From the NCBI GenBank assembly GCA_039090855.1, contig CM076997.1, positions 167,430,709 to 167,494,708 on the forward strand: DNA of 64,000 nt, given 5' to 3'. The stretch comes from Macrothele yani (lineage: Eukaryota; Arthropoda; Arachnida; Araneae; Macrothelidae). Each line of letters starts with the position of its first letter. Position 1 is the first letter of the stretch. Below are positions 45,135 through 57,110 of the stretch, piece after piece. The translations under genes were made by a program, and so were the position numbers. The notes beneath the pieces were generated by a model. It saw only the letters and a program-made list of their open reading frames with translations. It was not told the DNA's origin and did no database searches.

Positions 45135-45894
45135 GGTATATATACACTATTGTAGCTGCTATTAAAACATATTTCTGGTAAAGGAAGCTCTCTTTTCCAA
45201 AATATTGAGTTCTAAGTCTTACAAACAGTTTAATATGGTAAAACGTCTTGGATCGCTTCCTTTCCTTGTGTATTGTCATTGTACTTTTCTGCTGGTGAAT
45301 TACAGTTCTGCATACAATATCAGGACATAAATTAAAGCAAACTCAAAGTTTTGAAGCGTTATTCGGAAAAAGCAAATGAAAAGTACCAGCTTCTCTCATA
45401 ATATTTCCTTTGTGAGAAATATCTTGCATTCATCGCAAAAGCCAAAATGACCAGATAAATAGTTGTTTTATTCCTACACGGAACTGCAGTGGTCAAATTA
45501 ATTTATTAAGAATCTACACTAGAATTCACACGGACACATTTACATAAAATGTCAAAGTAATGTAGTTTCCATAAATTAAAGAGAAAACAAAGAAATCGCA
45601 ACAACTCCAACTCAAAAAAAAAAAAAAAAAACGTGACGAAATGCTTTTAAAGTTGGTGAAAATTTGTATCACATTGAATGTTAAGAAAAAGTTCCTAAAC
45701 GATTTCGAAAGAAACACTTGATTCTGACAAAATTGACTACATACATAACTTGAGGTGAAACATAAGACGTCAAAGAGAAATAGCCGAAGTACCACAGTAC
45801 GGAGTGCGGTCACCCGGCAGAGCAATATAGGCATCATAGAGGTTTTTCATGATTTTTATAATGGTATGTGAGAGCTCGGTAGGTAGCAACGATC
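45135..45894. other. Intron sequence with a poly-A run
   Basis: An A run lies at about 45614-45631. No gene is supported. Confidence 0.4.
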
Positions 45895-46250
45895 ATTGTT
45901 TCTGCAAAGCCTGTGTAAATTCCTCCAGTTCTTGCTGAGTGGGGTTCAAGACAGAAACGCATCACCCTAGATGATTATCGAATCCATAAGGACAATGGTC
46001 TCTTCTTCAAGATTTGTTCTACCAGCCTCACTGGATGGAGACGAACGCTATCGCCTTGTAGGAGAAATACATCTCCTATGGCACTTGCACAAGGACGAAC
46101 ATAGGTGTCCAGGACATCATCATTATAGCTTCGATCATTCACTTGGAAGAACATGGAGCTACGTACGACCACCTAAGAATATGCCAAGCTAAACCAGCAC
46201 GCCATCACCACCATTTGTTTCACGGGTCATTGAGGCGTTGTAGGTGTTCC
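45895..46250 (-). pseudogene. Tc1-like transposase fragment
   Basis: Minus-strand frame 46172-45975 reads NDRSYNDDVLDTYVRPCASA and DVFLLQGDSVRLHPVRLVEQ, matching the Tc1 segment R-D-VL-P-V-P-A--IGD-FLLQ-DN-R-H. The second Asp-Asn is changed to Asp-Ser. Upstream, KWWWRAGLAWHI resembles the VMVWGGIS block. Only this middle part survives, next to a minisatellite. Confidence 0.55.
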
Positions 46251-46264
46251 TCGTTCTCTCCAGA

Positions 46265-46868
46265 GCAGATCATTCCTGGGATTGCTCTACAAAGCACATC
46301 TGCTCTGATCTGTGAAGAGTATATTTCTACAAAACACATCTGTTCCATCTGTGAAGATTACATTCTCATCTGTGAAGATTACATCTCTACATAGCACATA
46401 TGTGAGGAGTACATTTCTACAAAGCACATCTGTTCTCGTATGTGAAGATTACATTTCTACAAAGCACATCTATTCTCATATGTGAAGATTACATTTTTAC
46501 AAAGCACATCGGTTCTCATCTGTGAAAATTGTATTTCTACAGAGCACATCTGTGAAGACTACATTTCTACAAAGTATATCTGTTCTCATCTGTGAAGAGT
46601 ACATTTCTACAAAACACATCTGTTCTCATCTGTGAAGAGTTAATTTCTATAAAGCACATCTGTTCTCATCTGTGAAGAGTACATTTCTACAAAGCACATC
46701 TGTTCTCATATGTGAAGAGTTAATTTCTATAAAGCACATCTGTTCTCATCTGCGAAGAGTACATTTCTACAAACCACATGTGTTCTCATCTGAGAAGAAT
46801 ATATTTCTACAAAGTACAAGTGTTCTCATATGTGAATAGTACATTTCTACAAAGCACATCTATTATCA
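46265..46868. repeat. 40-bp minisatellite, about 15 units
   Basis: The unit is tctgtgaagagtacatttct plus acaaagcacatctgttctca. Variants carry single substitutions and some units are shortened. There are no unique spacers between units. Confidence 0.9.
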
Positions 46869-47868
46869 AGTAACAATTTTCCATCCTCAATATACACTAT
46901 ATTGACAAAAGTCACCGGACACCTAGAAGAGAAACACAACATAGCATTTATTGACATACATTAGTACGGTGTCGGTCCACCTTTGGCCTGAAATCATACA
47001 CTGACCCTTCGAGACATGCTTTCGAGAAGGTTTTGGAACACAGCGATAGGTATGAGCTTCCATTCAGTACATAATACTGACGCTAACAGTTGCTTAGTAG
47101 TAGTATTTGGTTCTAAACTTCTTATGCGGTGCTCTAATTTATCCCATATGCGCTATATCGGATTACGATCAGGGCTCTGTGCTGGCCAGTCCACACACGA
47201 TACGGAGTTATCGTCAAACCACGCCGTAACTGTCCGTGCTTTATGGCTCGGTGCATTATCCTGCTGGTACCAACAATTCCATAGTATTGCCACAGGGTTG
47301 GTAGGTCATAATTGTCTAGAATATCGAGGTAGACGTGCTGGTTATCAGATTTGTCCACGATAACCAATGGGCCGGGACCATACCACGAAAAACACACCCA
47401 TGTGAGTTCACTGCCAGCTCCAAACTTGACGGTAGGAACAGTACACTGTGGTAAATAAAGTTCCCCCAGCTGCCGCCATACACACACACACGGCCATCAG
47501 ACTGATAGATAGTGTATCTGGATTCATCAGCCCATAGAACCCGTTTCCAATGATCTACGGTCCACGATAAATGTTATTTACACCATGCTGAACGACGAGT
47601 AGCATTCCGAGTGGAGGTGAAATGCTGTTAAACAGCCGCCCGACCACGGTAACCCATGGAATGAAGTTCTTTGCGAATGGTACGTGTACATACCGAGTTT
47701 CCAGCATTTTCACTCACATGTACACTAACGTCTTGTGCACTACTCCGCCGATTAGTTGTAACGAATCTCCTGAGGCTTCGACGTCTTCTGTCACTGATTT
47801 TCTTTGGTCTGCTGGTACGTTTTCTGCTTCAGGAATGCCATGTGCCTTACACTTTTTCAGTACATATA

Positions 47869-49066
47869 CACTGAAGAGCAATTGAATTAGAGACAGCTGG
47901 CGTTATACAAATGTGGCGCTGTGGGCGGCCCTGTAAACGTAAACGACATGACGTATGCCGCAATCCGACAATATAAGGAGTGATGCGACGGAAATCAGTA
48001 AGAGTCGGATGCAGTATGGGTAAGACGAAGGATCTAAGCGCATTTGATCGTGGACAAATTGTCGGGGCCCGACGATGGGTCACTCCTTCTCGGAAGTCGT
48101 GCACGCATTGGGAGTTTCACGAGCCACTGTGTCACGGGTGAACCGTGAGTACATCGAATCCGGCAAAACCATACCTGCAAGGGCCAACTGCCGTGAACAA
48201 CAGCGTGTGGATGACCAGAGTCATCGTCGGCTAACTCGCATTGCAACAGCGGACAGACGGGCCACAGTGCAAGAAATCACTCGGCAATTTAACGCTCGTG
48301 CACGAAAACATATAAGCAGCCACACCATCCAGAACCATCTCCTCGCGATGGGGTACAGAAGCCATCGTCCCACAAGGGTACCGCTGCTGACCGCACATCA
48401 CATGGTGCAAAGATTAGCATGGTCGCGGGAACATCGCCACTGGACCATAGACATGTGGGAAAATGTTGCCTGGACTGATAAGTCGAGATTCACGTTGGTA
48501 CATGCGGATGGCAGGATACGAGTACGGCGCAAAATACATGAAGCGATGAATCCTTCTTGCCAGCAGGGTACTCTTCAAGCTGGTGGGGTTGGCATTCTCG
48601 TCTGGGAACTGTTTACGTGGACTTAAATGAGACCCTTGGTACGTGTGACATCGTTCCTCACAGGTCAACGTTACCGGAATATCCTGGACGACCATTTGCT
48701 CCCGTTTGGGGACCTCATCCTGCAACAAGACAATGCACCGTGCCATCGCTCTCGAAATGTATCCGAATGGTTGGATGGACGCTTCACCGACGTGATCTCG
48801 CTTCCTTGGCCAGCTAGGTCAGCAGACCTCAATCCCATCGAGCACATCTGGATGCCATTGAGAGAGATGTTCGAGGCTCTGACCTCCCTCCATCAAATCT
48901 TCGTGAACTGTGGGAGCTTGTTCAGGGGTCGTGGATCCGTATGGCTTCCCAACGCTTCAGGTGTCTTGTCGAGTCCATGCCGAGACGAATCACCGCCGTC
49001 ATCAGGGCAAAAGGTGTTGCTAAACGTTACTAGACAGGTATCTCTAAAATCAATTGCTCTTCAGTG
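47869..49066 (+). mobile_element. Tc1-like element (family D) nested in family B copy
   Basis: The inverted repeats start CACTGAAGAGCAATTGA at 47869 and are inverted at 49066, with TA on both sides (47867-47868 and 49067-49068), a clean target duplication. Length is 1198 bp. It is inserted in the 5' coding region of the element at 46895-49331, in the opposite orientation. Confidence 0.92.
48016..49033 (+). pseudogene. Nearly intact Tc1-type transposase of the nested element
   Basis: It opens MGKTKDLSAFDRGQIVGAR. A frameshift follows, then FSEVVHALGVSRATVSRVN (helix-turn-helix), HRRLTRIATADRRATVQEIT and SHTIQNHLLAMGYRSHRP. RLAWSREHRHWTIDMWENVA precedes WTDKSRFTL (first Asp), LILQQDNAPCHRSRNVSEWL carries the second Asp and SADLNPIEHIW the Glu, with 36 residues between the last two by my count. 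A stop near 48623 and a frameshift near 48880 break it, and it ends LVESMPRRITAVIRAKGV. Few lesions suggest a fairly recent insertion. The protein would bind the inverted repeats and move DNA by cut-and-paste into TA. Confidence 0.85.
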
Positions 49067-49331
49067 TAAAACAGTTGACTTGGGTATGTTTAAACGCCTC
49101 CCTATTTCTCTTATGGACAATCCACTAATATAACATCCAACAATGTTTCCTTTCTCAAAGTCAGTTTTCTCCCTCCGCGACATTTTTACTTAACCTCACA
49201 GTGCGATATGGTCGCTGTTTGATGCAGGATAGATTTTATACCGTTTGCAGCTGTACCGCGCATCGCAACAACGCAGCGGATCAGCTCATTTGCTTTTAAA
49301 GGGGTATCAGGTGACTTTTGTCAATATAGTG

Positions 49332-50111
49332 TGTTTTTAGTGACAACATGAATTAAAATTTACCATGATCACAAATTTTGAATTCGATATAAGCAAGGTC
49401 TGTGCCGTATAAGTTAAAAGGACAATGAACCAGGAAAAAGCCTGCCAGCGTAGTTCTACTGGAATAACAGGGGTTCCGGAGCTGGAATATATGGGTTCGA
49501 ATCTCAGTGTCGGCAAATGAAAGGTTGCAGGTCGCTCAATGACTGCACTAGATTGCCATTAAGGCATTTATGAGCATTTTATAATTTGCAGACTTTAACC
49601 CATATTACATAGTCTAAAGTTTCGAGCACCAGATAACAAGAGATTGAAAAAGTTACACTTTGTAAGGACACAGCATCTTTATTGAGCACATGGAAGAGCT
49701 ACAACTCATGAGACATGCAGCTTAAATTCACAACGAGCAAAATATAAGTTATTTGAACAGGAACTTATTTAAGTCGTAAATATGGAGCCAGTAACCAACA
49801 ATAATAACTTTTAGTTTTCAAAGAATTCCTTAAGGTAGTAAATAATCGCGCTAAGAATAACGAAGTCAGCTGAACACACGAAATCACTTCCACCATTTTG
49901 CATCTTGTTGATTTATTTCATTTCCCATGCTTGAGTAGTATTGCCGACGTAACCAAAATGTTCATAAGTAACAGCAAATAAAAATGGAAAGCTCAATAGG
50001 CGATATACGACCCAGAGCCATGATGATTGAATTTTAAATGGCTGTAGCTATATCTTACGTGCTTAACTATGCCTCTCGGATAATGTTCGTAGTAAAATTC
50101 GAGAACATACA
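49332..50111. other. Intron sequence; possible SINE at about 49440-49560
   Basis: The stretch near 49490 contains atgggttcgaatctcagtgt, a good B box, with gcgtagttctactgg about 45 bases before as a poor A box. It differs from the main SINE family. Nothing else is recognised. Confidence 0.35.
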
Positions 50112-51342
50112 CAGTCGTATCAGAATAAAATGAACACCTATCTAATAATGGAAATTAGAACAATTGGACTGGATGACAGCAGCGAGATGGCGTGAAATGG
50201 ACGCCATGGGGCCGTGGAAGGTTTCCCGAGCCACACGTGCCCATTAGGACTGCATCAGAGCAAGGAAGTCCCGGAGATGACGTGGTTACGTGGTTGTGGG
50301 TCGCCTCGTCGAACCTATCGATTCAAATAGTCCCACAAGGGCTCTATGGGATTGATATCGGAGGATTTTGCCGGCCAAGGGAGAACGGAGACATCTCTGT
50401 CGTGTTTCTGGAGCAAGCCCCCCCCCCCCTTTAGCGACATGGCAGGTCGCACTGTCCTATTGGTAGACACCATCCCCACTAGGGTAAACGTCCAACATGA
50501 AGGAACGCATGTGGACAGCGAGGATGTACATGTAGTCATCGGCGTTCAGCGACCCACCCAGTGGTACCAGCGGTCCCAGGACATACGAGGAAAATTTCTT
50601 TCGGACATACACACTGCCACCGCTGGCCTGTACTAGAGCGACAAGCGTGTCCGTGTGTTAGTTTTCGCGTGTCTAACGCCATATCCGCCACCGCCCGTCG
50701 CTTTTGTGTAGTAGAAACCTCGATTCGTTGGAAGAGGCAACCTTTTCCTACTCTTCCACTGCCCAATGACAGCAGTACTATGCAAACTCCATGCAACATT
50801 GTGGTTCCCAATAGACCTGAGTTAACATGGGTCCTTGACACAGCGTCGACTTCTGAGAACCATGCGTAACAGGGTTCGCTCTATTGTTATCGGGGATATG
50901 TTCCTGGATGCCCTAGCGTTCATTTGCGTGGTAAATTTCTGCACTGTTGCGAGTCGATTGTCCTTTTCCAGTCAACAGAGGCGACGTTCTCCTCTGGGGT
51001 CATTGGCTACTTAAGCCCATAGTTATGACGTCGGGAGGTATTTGGTGTACCAGAGGTCAATTCTTGGTGCATCCTTATTACCGCACTTCGCGAATAGCCC
51101 ACGAAGTCGGCTATTTCTGAAATGTTAACACCCTTGGCGCGGTAGCCCATGACCGTTCCATTTTTAACGTCGGTCAAATCAATCCCATTGTGCTCAGGTT
51201 ACGCACTATGGCTCATCTGTCCTGGCCGGCCGCTTATATCTATGTGTGGTCGACTTTGTCACGTGCACTCTGTGACGCACCTGGGTGGTTACACTCTGAT
51301 TGCAGGGTTATTATATTATTCTGTTACGACCGTGTATATCTT
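50112..51342 (-). mobile_element. Tc1-like element (family A), second copy, inactive
   Basis: The ends cgtatcagaataaaatga and the complement of cgtaacagaataatataa match each other and the copy at 5238-6444. The minus strand reads VLPWPAKSSDINPIEPLWDYLN (third catalytic region) near 50340, with a C7-9 run at 50426 causing a frame break. Nucleotide similarity to the first copy extends over the length (for example tgggattgaggtcagg versus tgggattgatatcgga). Dead. Confidence 0.75.
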
Positions 51343-51458
51343 ACTATGATAAAGGTCACAACGACCAACTCAATAAAATGAGCCCTTTCTATTTTAAGTA
51401 CTCTTGTTTAAATCAGTGTAAGATCCAGTCGTCATGCGTACAGATATCAAATTAAGTG

Positions 51459-51487
51459 TTATTATATTCGTTCGTCGAATATAATAA
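51459..51487. repeat. Short perfect hairpin
   Basis: ttattatattcg and its complement are separated by ttcgt. After it, cttatatgacaacactt is directly repeated at about 51494 and 51515. Confidence 0.7.
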
Positions 51488-53661
51488 CATAACTTATATG
51501 ACAACACTTCATAGCTTATATGACAACACTTTACAATCTACTCTACTCTCTACACATATAAATCGATATATCTCTGTCGGTTATAAATCTCTCGACAACT
51601 CCACATAAACTACTGGCATCAACTACTATTCTTAACTCTCTGCCTTTAGTGTTGACATTCTTTTCTAACTTTGCCTCACTGTTAGTTTTGCCAATTTGCA
51701 ACCTCTCATCGAGAAAGAAATATATCAGACATGAAAAAACATTTAACAAAGAATTAACATTATGTAATCGAAAGAGTAGAAACAAAAAACGGAGGATACA
51801 CTGAGGTATACGTCACACCGTACTTAAAATGTTCAAAGAAACAACCACATTAACGATAATTTTGACTCTAACTCAAACTGAAGCGTTGTTAATGGAATCT
51901 ATTGTTTTTCAAAAAAATGTTGACTTTTAATTTTGTACAGCTAGTTAACTTTACTGATAACGCTTCCATTTTTCAGTGGTTTCCATTCTTCTTTCACGGA
52001 ATCTGACAAATTTAAATATTTTTAATGATATCTATTGCTTCCAAACGACGTTGTTATGAAAGCGCTGTCTTTTTTGTCCCACGTCAAGTCATAACTGATG
52101 AATACTATCCCCTTTAATAATATTTCACTTTTTTCATTAAGAATTGTTTCGCTGAAATGCAAAAACTTATGTAGAGAGTAACATTGCTAAGATCAAAACC
52201 ATACATAAAAACATTTAAAAGCTCCCTAGAGAAGCAAATTAAGAGGTCAAGACAACAATAGTATTAAATGAACAAAACGTTAAGTGAAAATAAAAACGGA
52301 AGAGAATAAAGGAGGGAAAAAATTGTGACAGGAAGAAACGTTATAGAGTCATTCTCCTTTGGAAACCGTAAAGTAAAGCACCGTAAAGTTAATGCAGGTT
52401 ACGTAGTAATAAATAATTATGAACGAGACGAAGAAGTTGCATGTCAAACCTCTGTTCAGTCGGAAAAAAAGATGAAAGAATATGGTTAATGACATCTCAA
52501 GGGGGAAAAGTTCATTTATATAACACATTCTGTCAGGACGCATTGTGCCAACGAGGCATTCTGTTGGTAAACACATATTCTTATTCCATTTCATCAAGAT
52601 ACAGAATGCAAAACAATTAGCTTCCTTTTCTAAGCAATGTTTGAATCAGAATTAATGGAAGTACACAAAACATTAAAACTGTCCCTAATATCACATTTAA
52701 AAACCAAACCAACTGCAGCTGGTAAAATTTTGCATTCCATTCATCAAATTTCGAAACCAAATGATTATGCAATAATTTACAAAACTTTTAAGTCCAAATA
52801 AACGGACGTTCTGAAAATATTACACATTTTTCGTTGATCTTCATTTGATTATAAAACAATTTTATTCCTCTACGATGATATCCTGTAGGATAATATGGTC
52901 CTTGGTGACCATGAAATATCTTTGGAGGAAGGATATCCCAATAGCATCCTTTCCCTTGTTTTTACGGAGAAGAACGTGAGAAAAAAGACGAGGTAATCGC
53001 ACTTATGATTTTTTTAATTCCGGAAATACAAATATCAAAATATCTGAATGGGACATTGTCTCGCATTAAAGAAATTTAAAATTTTACGTGAGTCATTCTA
53101 ATGAGCGATGTTCAACAAGAATGAGTCACTTTTCATCTTCGGACACAAAAATGCTTAAGTTGAAGAAATAATAAAATGAACGGAGCAGCATTCCTTCTGA
53201 GCAGCCGAAGGCAATGCGCAGCTAATCCAATGAGCTGGACAGTCATCAAAACCACTTGAGCAAAAAGATGTATTTTTTCAGCTTCTCTTACTAACACTGT
53301 AGAAGCTGGAACTTGGATTCGTACCCTTATTTTTTCTAACTCCCCCATTTTATCACCGTTCTTTCCGCAATTTAGTTTAAATTCTAAAAAAATATCAAAA
53401 ATATTTCATTAATTAAAAGTTTTATTTCATGAAAAGTGAAAAGCTTAAACTTACTTCTGGATTAAAATCCCTGGAAATTAGGAAAAGCATGTTTAAGCAT
53501 AATACACAGTTTCTTTGCATATCAAAATACCAAGGAGAATGAGAAACAAAATAACAACTAAATGCAAAATAATTAGTTCAAATAGAACAAGTGCGAAATC
53601 GTTCTGATCTGGCAGGCCGTTCATGGAATAAATCGCCTTTCAATTTTTTCCCCAAACCGAA
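51488..53661. other. Intron sequence, nothing recognised
   Basis: More than 2 kb of AT-rich sequence without gene, tRNA or clear mobile element. Small open frames lack family patterns. Confidence 0.4.
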
Positions 53662-53817
53662 GACTCGACCGTGGGAAATTAGGACTCGAGCGTGGGAATT
53701 GAGGACTCGAGCGTGGGAATTGAGGACTCGACCGTGGTAATTTAGGTCTCGACCGTGGGAATTTAGGTCCTGATCTTGGGAATTTAGGACCCGATCTTGG
53801 GAATTTAGGACTCGAAC
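53662..53817. repeat. 21-bp minisatellite, about 7 units
   Basis: The unit is gactcgaccgtgggaatttag, with variants gagcgtgg and gatcttgg. The units drift from left to right in an ordered way, as expected for stepwise duplication. Confidence 0.9.
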
Positions 53818-55449
53818 ATTTTTGAGAGTATTTGGAAAATATTGTTTACCATTTATGACAAAGTTGTCGGCTGAAGTCTTCGGGTATTTTTTTTTTTTTT
53901 TTGAGAAAGTTGCCGTCAGATGTCATGAAGAATTAAAAGCAACAGCAGACTCTTTTAGTAGTTCTAAACAACTCTGATTTTTTCGTTTAGACATTATCAA
54001 ATTTAACAAAAAATACGGCAAAAAAGAAAAACGCACCTGAACGCAAACACAAGGCGTCTTTCATCGTCTTTGATGTTGGAAAAAATCTGCTTTATTATCT
54101 GACAAAGTTTTGAGCAAAACCTTTTTGCCAGCGGTTTACAATTTAACCGACCGGAATGCCTTTTCCCTGCTAACTAGCATGGGTGCATTAGTTAATACAA
54201 TGAATTTAGTTACGGTTTGCTGTGATTGGCTGGCACTGATGTGTTGTTTTGAGAAAAGGCTCAATATCTGCCTCTTTCTCGGCGTGGAAAAAATCACTAA
54301 TCCGCATTCTCGCGTTCACTATCTGCTCGCAAGAGGCTACTTTGCAAGAAAGCTTTGAGAATGAAGAGGATAATGAGATGAACTTAGAAGGAGGTGAACG
54401 GCATTTAAGAAAATTGTTTTGAATTTTGAGAGCCCGAATTTTATTTATTATTTCTGTAGGTAATTGTTTTTTCATTTATGATAATAAATTAGGGATTTGG
54501 GAGTTTTAATCTAAAACGCTTACTGCGTGGAGGAAGTAAAGTCGCTGCGTGGACGTGCGCGCATGCGCAGCTTAGGGGGAACATTGGAAAGGAGTAATTC
54601 GAGAAACGACAGCTCCCGACATGAAAAACAGCTACAACTTACAAATTTAGGCAGTTAGTTCTACTTTCTGTAGCCATGTAGAGAAATAGCAGATGGAAAT
54701 TAAGTTTCCTTTGCCATACATTCGTATGTTCACCCGTATGCAGGTCTGTATGGTCTTGTGTCATCATCGATAAAAAGTAGAAATTCATATTTTTCTAAAT
54801 ACAGGAAGCCCGCCAAAAAAAAAAAAAAACTTTTTTTTTTTTTTTTTTGGCGGCAGAGAGGGTTCATTAAATCATGATTTGTCAAATCATTTAGCGTAGT
54901 CGACTTGGAATATATACCAATAGATTCTGACAAAATCTAGAAGAATCTGTAGCTATGCGTTTTTTAAGGTATTCCATAATACAGTATATGAAAGGAGCAA
55001 AGCTCATTATGTCTTTGTTGAGTACTCCACCTTACGGAGTGTTAATATTAGAAGGGATTGTTAACAGTTGAGCTCAGTAACCGGAAGAGGTGACTGGTGT
55101 TTTCTCTGTGTGCCTGAAACAAATTCTCGAGTTGGTGAACAGCGCATTACTGTGTTCGAATATTCCGTTATTGAATGGGAACAAGTGTGACCCAGCAAGG
55201 TCCACGAGCGAATAAGAACTGCATTTAGACCAAACTAGTCGCTCTGGTTCATATGCATCAAATTTCTAAATTCCAATCATCATGTCATGATTCCATGATA
55301 CCACCACTATTGTGAAGAACAATGGAGATAGAACTTAAGGAATGACCACCATCTATTTGCATCATTTACAATGAAGAACTTCATACGTCAGGCACACACG
55401 TTTTCTAATCGCCTATTGTCAGAAAGATAGACAGACGCAGTCTAGAAAC
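53818..55449. other. Intron sequence with homopolymer hairpin
   Basis: A T run lies at 53888-53902. At 54810-54853, ccgcc plus 15 A, one C, 18 T and ggcgg form a near-perfect hairpin. No gene is supported; the open frame at 54110-54358 lacks family signatures. Confidence 0.45.
54810..54853. repeat. A-run/T-run hairpin with CCGCC/GGCGG ends
   Basis: ccgcc, then 15 A, C, 18 T, then ggcgg. The stem is about 20 bp with a minimal loop. Confidence 0.85.
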
Positions 55450-55550
55450 ACAGACGCAGCTGAATTTGCTGACCTCAGGCCAACACAGACTCAGCTGACT
55501 TTTCTGACCTCAGGCCAACACAGACTCAGCTAAATTGGCTGACATGAAAG
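55450..55550. repeat. Short tandem repeat, about 35-bp unit
   Basis: cacagactcagctgaattt plus gctgacctcaggccaa is repeated about 2.7 times. Confidence 0.75.
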
Positions 55551-55697
55551 GCCTCGGGGACTTTCGGCTTCGCAAGCCCACGTGAATGCAATATACATCA
55601 ATCAGGAATATTCTACTTTTACGTACAGTTTGTACTGTCATGTCATCTGTGTCAACTTCACATGTATTAGAAAAATTATTGGCAAAACATAAATAAA

Positions 55698-57110
55698 CTG
55701 GTGTCCAAAACTAAGAGCACAAATCTAAATTCGAAAATAGGAGACCAGCGATTGCGAGGGGGAAACACTAAGTCGACGTACCCAAGAAACATTGCGCTAG
55801 CTCCTATCGAAATATGCGATTGACAATCGTTCGTTATCCATCTGGAAGGCACGCGACCTTGATAAGCGTTGTACTGAGCGGCGTGGGGCAATTGAAGCTC
55901 AAGTTGGACTGTTAGTGCAAGAATGGCTCCGCACCATCACTTAGAAGACTCTTTTACAGTGGAGAGCGATTGGTAGATTGGATGTAGGGCAGTTGTGAGC
56001 TGATGTAGAAAAATGGTGAATGTGTTGGAGGTAAGTGGTTTCAAATCCCTGCAGACAGTTGCAAGAAACCGGAATAATTACTAAAAGGCCTGGACAAGAA
56101 CGCCCACGAGCTGCCAAAAGTCAAGACGATAGATACTTGTTTCTAACAGCTCGCCGCTATAGAACGCCCACTAGCCTCAAATGTCAAGACGATAGATACA
56201 TGTCTCTAACAACTCGCCGCCGTAGAACTCCTACGAGCTGCAACAAGTCAAGACGATAGGTACTTGTTTCTAACAGCTCGCCGCCATAGAACGCCGACGG
56301 GCCGCAACAAGTCAAGACGATAGGTACTTGTCTCAAACAGCTCACCGCCATAGAACGCCCACTAGCCGCAACGAGTCAAGACGATAGGTACTTGTCTCTA
56401 ACAGCTCACCACCAAAGAACGCCCACGAGCCGCAATAAGTCAAGACGATAGGAACTTGTCTCTAACAGCTCGCCACCATAGAAATTTGTTATCCAGACAT
56501 CTCAGCAGCTATCTTCTCCTCTGCTGCAGGAACTACGGTATCAAGGCAAACAGTTTACAGAAAACTCCACGTGAAAGGTATGTATGCAAGAAAGCCAATT
56601 GTTTGCATCACACTCGCCATATCCCGGAGAAGGGTTAGTCTGAATTATGTCAGACAACTTCACCCCTGGATATCTGATCACGGTGGCTGTGTTCTATTCA
56701 GTGACGAGTCGCAGTATATCGTAAACAAGGATTCTCAACGTGTGCACATTTCGAGAGAAGAGGCAAGCCGAAATCTTCCTTTCAACAACAGGGAAATTGA
56801 CAATTAGAATGGTGGTGGATTCCTGGTTTGGGCTAGCTAGCTAGTCGACGAATACTTGGAGAGTGAGGATATATGCAGTAACTCACGAGTTCTCCGGATC
56901 TGTACCCGATACGGCATGTCTGTGATTCCCTGGAAAGAGCAATTCCAAGCAGCAGTCCTCCTCCCTAGAAACGTCATGGTTGCGGAGTAGTGACACTTAT
57001 TCCTCCAAACTCTCATGCACAGCCTTGTAAAGAGCATGAGGGCTCGTTCTGGAGCTGTATCGCTGTTCGGGGATAATTACGCTCCCTATTAACCCCTCCA
57101 AATCCGCACC
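55698..57110 (+). pseudogene. Tc1-like element remnant (family E) with internal amplification
   Basis: The left terminus ctggtgtccaaaactaagag is a recognisable Tc1 end. The plus strand reads ETGIITKRPGQERPRAAKSQ followed by DDRYLFLTARR, a typical Tc1 linker (GRPR) and second DNA-binding domain. After the amplified block come KGMYARKPIVCITLAISRRR and CVLFSDESQYIVNKDSQRVH (first catalytic Asp). Near 56890, SPDLYPIRHVCDSLERAI is the third block with Glu changed to Arg. The middle of the catalytic domain, including the second Asp, is deleted. Dead. Confidence 0.75.
56121..56500. repeat. Tandem repeat of 63-64 bp inside Tc1 transposase
   Basis: tcaagacgatag starts units at 56121, 56184, 56248, 56312, 56376 and 56440. 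The spacings are 63 and then 64 four times. The unit encodes DDRYL-LTARR-RTPTS once. The 64-bp spacing shifts the frame, so the array is not a protein repeat. Confidence 0.9.

Larger units (their letters stand above)
46895..49331 (-). mobile_element. Tc1-like element (family B), split by a nested Tc1
   Basis: The terminal inverted repeats start CACTATATTGACAAAAGTCA on both ends and are perfect for about 22 bp. The flank is TA on the left and TG on the right. The minus-strand 5' part is 49331-49069 and the 3' part is 47866-46895. Joining the two restores sequence collinear with the family copy at 58064-59281 (thus actgttt / tgtactgaataagtgg). Coding remnants on the minus strand include [16 protein letters not shown] followed by a stop in place of the catalytic Glu, then [15 protein letters not shown]. 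Dead. Confidence 0.88.

Noticed and set aside
46265..46868. CRISPR-like direct repeats of about 40 bp
   Set aside because: The units are contiguous with no unique spacers, and the setting is a eukaryotic intron. It is a minisatellite.
54110..54358. Open frame of 82 codons
   Set aside because: No recognisable motif and no splice or promoter context.
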